Part shown: positions 61,601 to 64,000 of the stretch, piece after piece
How the letters are laid out: every line of letters begins with the position of its first letter
Numbering within the stretch: the stretch's first letter is position 1
Assembly (NCBI GenBank): GCA_963930775.1
Contig: OZ005701.1
Span: 6,145,669 to 6,209,668 of the forward strand
Source of the DNA: Cliona cf. orientalis
Lineage: Eukaryota > Porifera > Demospongiae > Clionaida > Clionaidae
Length of the DNA: 64,000 nt
Direction: 5' to 3'
Program-made: the position numbers and the translations under genes
Notes under the pieces: generated by a model
What the model was told of the DNA's origin: nothing
The model's input: only the letters and a program-made list of their open reading frames with translations
The model's database searches: none

Positions 61601-64000
61601 ACTAATTTCCCTTGTTGAGGAGTCAAAAGGAGCGAGAGAAGACGCAGATCTAGCTTCGGACATCATCGATTTCAACTTAGTTTATTAGCGGCGAGGTGGT
61701 AAAAAGTTGGCACGTTAAAATAAGCGCATGCGCTTATTATAATGAAGCAAGACCAGGATATGAGCATGCGCTTAATAAATAGTGTGCGCTTAATAGAGAG
61801 GTGCGCTTATTAACCTGAGTCTACGGTAATACAGAGTTTCAATGGTACATTTAGTACTTGAGGCTTATACCAATTAGTACATAAGTCACAATATCCTCTT
61901 CTGGAACTGTGGGTCATCATGTAGAACCTGTACAACAAAAAAGAATACAGCATTACATTATGCTTTAGCCTAACCTCGAGCTTGTACCAGGGACATCCCA
62001 TGTTATTCAACATTGCACGTTGAGCTAAGTATTTATCGTTGCTTACCTTCTATCAAGAATGAGTTGTGAGGCTTCTCGAATAGTGGGCGTGGTGCAGCTA
62101 CTATTCAAGAGTGGCGGCTATTAATTTTCATTCAGCACTTCCGGAGGTGCGGCGACTAATCGAGAGCGCGGCGTCTGATCGAGTGAATAACCAAAGAGTG
62201 CTACCAAACAGTGTCACGCTGTCATGGTTGGCGACCAGCTATTGGTGTCTAATGTGTCGGTAATACCTCTATGATGCCCTTGTGTCCTTGATATACATAT
62301 AGGGGATCAGAATAGCTTACAGGCGTGTGGCTATAGCTAGGTAGCTAGCTAGCTAGCACTGTAAAAAATAAATCATATTATTTTAACCTGGTTATCTCAG
62401 TTTCATGCTATCTTTCTATAGATCATTAATAAAATTATTATTAGTATGAGGAGATCTCATTGTCTGAATATTCCAAATATCAAATTGTTAACAACCTAAT
62501 GAGCTCTTTCTGGCCTATAAGGTATTAGTTATGCAGAACAATCAAGTGAGCCTAAAGAGACACTATACCAAAGTTACCACAATGTGTGTGTGCCTTAAAA
62601 CCGGTGGTTTTGTACATATTTCAAACAATTTAATAGATCATTAATTATTATTAGGATTTAATTCACCCTCCTCTGTATTCACTATGGTTACTGGAAGGGA
62701 TCACTAATTAAACAGCAGCCAGCGAGGCTCCATGCAATGAATCTTAGTCATGCAGAAATGAAACTGAGATACCGTATAGCAGGAAACTTTCAAGGGAGAA
62801 AACTTTCGCGAATTGGTAGGAAAGGAGCATTAAATTTTTGTGGGATAAAACTTTCACAGAATGTTAAAACTGGTTGCATAATGGGTGTGGTATGCCTAAA
62901 ATTTCATGAAGAAAACTTTCCCGGATAGCTGAAAAGTCACAAAATTCATGAAAGTTTTCTCCCTCGAAAGTTTCCTGTTATACGATAACTAATAATTGGT
63001 TTCAAACGACTGTTTATTTTTTATACTTTGGCTTATAGCTAGCTATCTTAAATTGCTTACCAGAAAGCTGGTGCAATCATTTGATTAACCAGTGAGCAGA
63101 AGAGATTGAGTAAATGCCAGTACGGCTATATATGGGATCGAGATAAATTTAGCTATCACTTGATCAGCAACTTAGTGAAAGCAAACTTACTTTCAGAAGC
63201 TCCAATTGTCATTGTTAGGTTATTATGAGCACCACCCTTTTGACCCTTTCTTTTGAGATCATGTCAGCTACACAAACTTGCATGCTTGAACGAATTTTTG
63301 CATGTACCTTGTTTATGCAAATAATCTAATTAGCGCAAGAATATTCGCGTTCTAGAACTTCTCATAATACATCTTAATGTAGAGTGTGACGACCTTTACC
63401 AGAAAATCGCGCTAAAATTAAAATCGCAATAATTCTTTTAGCTTGCATTCTAGTAGCATAAACACGGTATGATTGATTGTCTTATTCACAATGTGATATT
63501 TCTCTTCCATGCAGAGGGCCAATACCTACCCAGCTCCTCGCTTCTTCTACTCCGCCCAACTACCAACTTCACCAGGACAACCCCACACCACGATAAGACA
63601 GTGCAGCTTTACTCCGCCAACAACCGCTAACCCCCCTGTGCCCCCTAGGCCTGGTCAAGCTGTACCTAGAAGAATCCCCCCTGCAGCTGATCGTACTGCA
63701 GCTGTAACCCCCACAACACTTGGCCCACCCCCCTCATCCAGCCTTCAGAGCTCTCCTCCCATCACACCACAAACCAATGAAGCACTCAATAGTATTCACA
63801 GGCTGCTCACTCGAACTACCACCTATGGTGAACACTTCCCTGGCCAGACAGTACCGTCTAATCATCACAACGGAGACCAGAAGAATATTCTTCGATTGGA
63901 TTACTCGCTGCGGAGTTGTGTCAGTCAGAGGCCGTGGACAAGCGAGAGTAGAGGAAAGTACTGTAGACGGATTCCAATGTCACCAAGGATGGCAGTGGAA
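58690..64000 (+). CDS. Unrecognised Pro-rich soluble protein, 3' end beyond window
   Basis: Six exons so far: 58690-58820, 59655-59783, 60533-60604, 60815-60847, 60935-61349 and 63515-64000 (still open at the edge). All are GT-AG; phases run 2,2,2,2,0, giving 422 residues to the edge. No signal peptide or TM helix. Landmarks: LTPLQLARITIDNP, YQDHLMQSMLLQHQ, LKRRTAKLGDNYFFLQK, DIPVSQMYARTALKL, HPYTSHISRFAVFPDTN, KPLAAYYVPQKAGEWGLRVE and TFWDLPRSRQHR, then a Pro-rich stretch and LRLDYSLRSCVSQRPWTS. Exon 6 is easy to miss because it has no early Met. I do not recognise the family with confidence. The compact Pro/Arg-rich style and the X-box-like promoter are compatible with an axonemal or sperm-tail protein, but that is speculative. 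Confidence 0.8.
59009..59160. repeat. Long inverted repeat (fold-back), about 152 bp
   Basis: ATAGTGAGGTTGTATGTTGA at the left pairs with its complement ending at 59160. The pairing continues through AGCACTCTGAAATAGG and TTGGTTCA almost to a short loop at about 59080. Intron 1 of the right-hand gene. Confidence 0.88.
59962..60482. mobile_element. MITE of the GGCCACTCCAA superfamily, copy 4, with a nested hairpin
   Basis: Left end TTAGGCCACTCCAAATCAAT, then CATTAGTTTCTGGTCACC. The right end is the complement (GGTGTGACCAGAAACTAATG, then GATTGACTTGGAGTGGCCTTA) but is interrupted by a 42-bp hairpin at 60426-60467. About 520 bp, in intron 2 of the right-hand gene. Confidence 0.85.
60426..60467. 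mobile_element. 42-bp hairpin insert with 7-bp flanking duplication
   Basis: Arms CAAGGGCTTATC and GATAAGCCCTTG enclose a smaller CCGCCGTTCGGCGG hairpin. CTTGGAG is present on both sides (60419-60425 and 60468-60474). Removing the insert and one CTTGGAG restores the expected right end of the host MITE. Confidence 0.8.
61708..61828. repeat. Repeat cluster with AATAAGCGCATGCGCTTATT palindrome
   Basis: A self-complementary core and three further GCGCTTAATA / GCGCTTATTA motifs, related to 7660-8045. Intron 5 of the right-hand gene. Confidence 0.6.
62771..62989 (-). mobile_element. MITE, family 'TATAGCGGGAAACTTT', copy 2
   Basis: Opposite-orientation copy of 7444-7651. Ends ACCGTATAGCAGGAAACTTT and the complement of AAAGTTTCCTGTTATACG at 62989, with the same alternating GAAAACTTTC / GAAAGTTTTC interior. 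Intron 5 of the right-hand gene. Confidence 0.82.

Overview
The window is animal nuclear DNA: AT-rich, with many spliced genes, short to medium GT-AG introns, and many small inverted-repeat transposons. The gene content (a CARD exon, a metazoan-type MALSU1, and type I membrane proteins with EGF and mucin segments) fits an early-branching marine invertebrate. A demosponge is my best guess, but this is inferred from style and not proven. All gene models were built by hand from open frames plus splice sites. In every multi-exon model the intron phases agree and the summed coding length is a multiple of three.

Layout. 1-5011: the 3' two thirds of a decayed Ty3/gypsy (Metaviridae-type) LTR retrotransposon with an unusual Cys-rich tandem array inside pol. 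5012-9218: transposon-rich DNA with one minus-strand exon coding a CARD domain (6935-7384). 9219-10961: MALSU1 (RsfS/Iojap family), three exons, plus strand. 10962-12745: inverted repeats, including a perfect 52-bp palindrome. 12746-26156: one very large minus-strand gene, eight coding exons and about 2,872 residues, a low-complexity basic nuclear-type protein that I do not recognise. 26157-28397: intergenic DNA with small repeats.

28398-58004: the most interesting part. Four paralogous plus-strand genes (called A, B, C and D here) lie in tandem. They share a signal peptide, a conserved Cys-rich ectodomain I cannot assign to a known family, a truncated Ca-binding EGF motif and a Ser/Thr-rich stalk. 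A, C and D add a transmembrane helix and a short conserved tail; B ends without a membrane anchor. Gene C has a single 7.2-kb exon with roughly 100 tandem 22/24-residue mucin repeats organised in higher-order units. Its near-twin D has only a few seed units. Non-coding DNA between C and D is made of segmental duplicates of the DNA upstream of C, and several mobile elements can be proven as insertions because a duplicate copy keeps the empty site.

58690-64000: the first six exons of a plus-strand gene that runs off the right edge. It encodes a Pro-rich soluble protein I do not recognise, with an RFX X-box-like motif about 100 bp upstream of its start.

The A-D array looks like a lineage-specific, expanding surface-receptor or adhesin family. 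A role in cell adhesion or self/non-self recognition is a hypothesis only.
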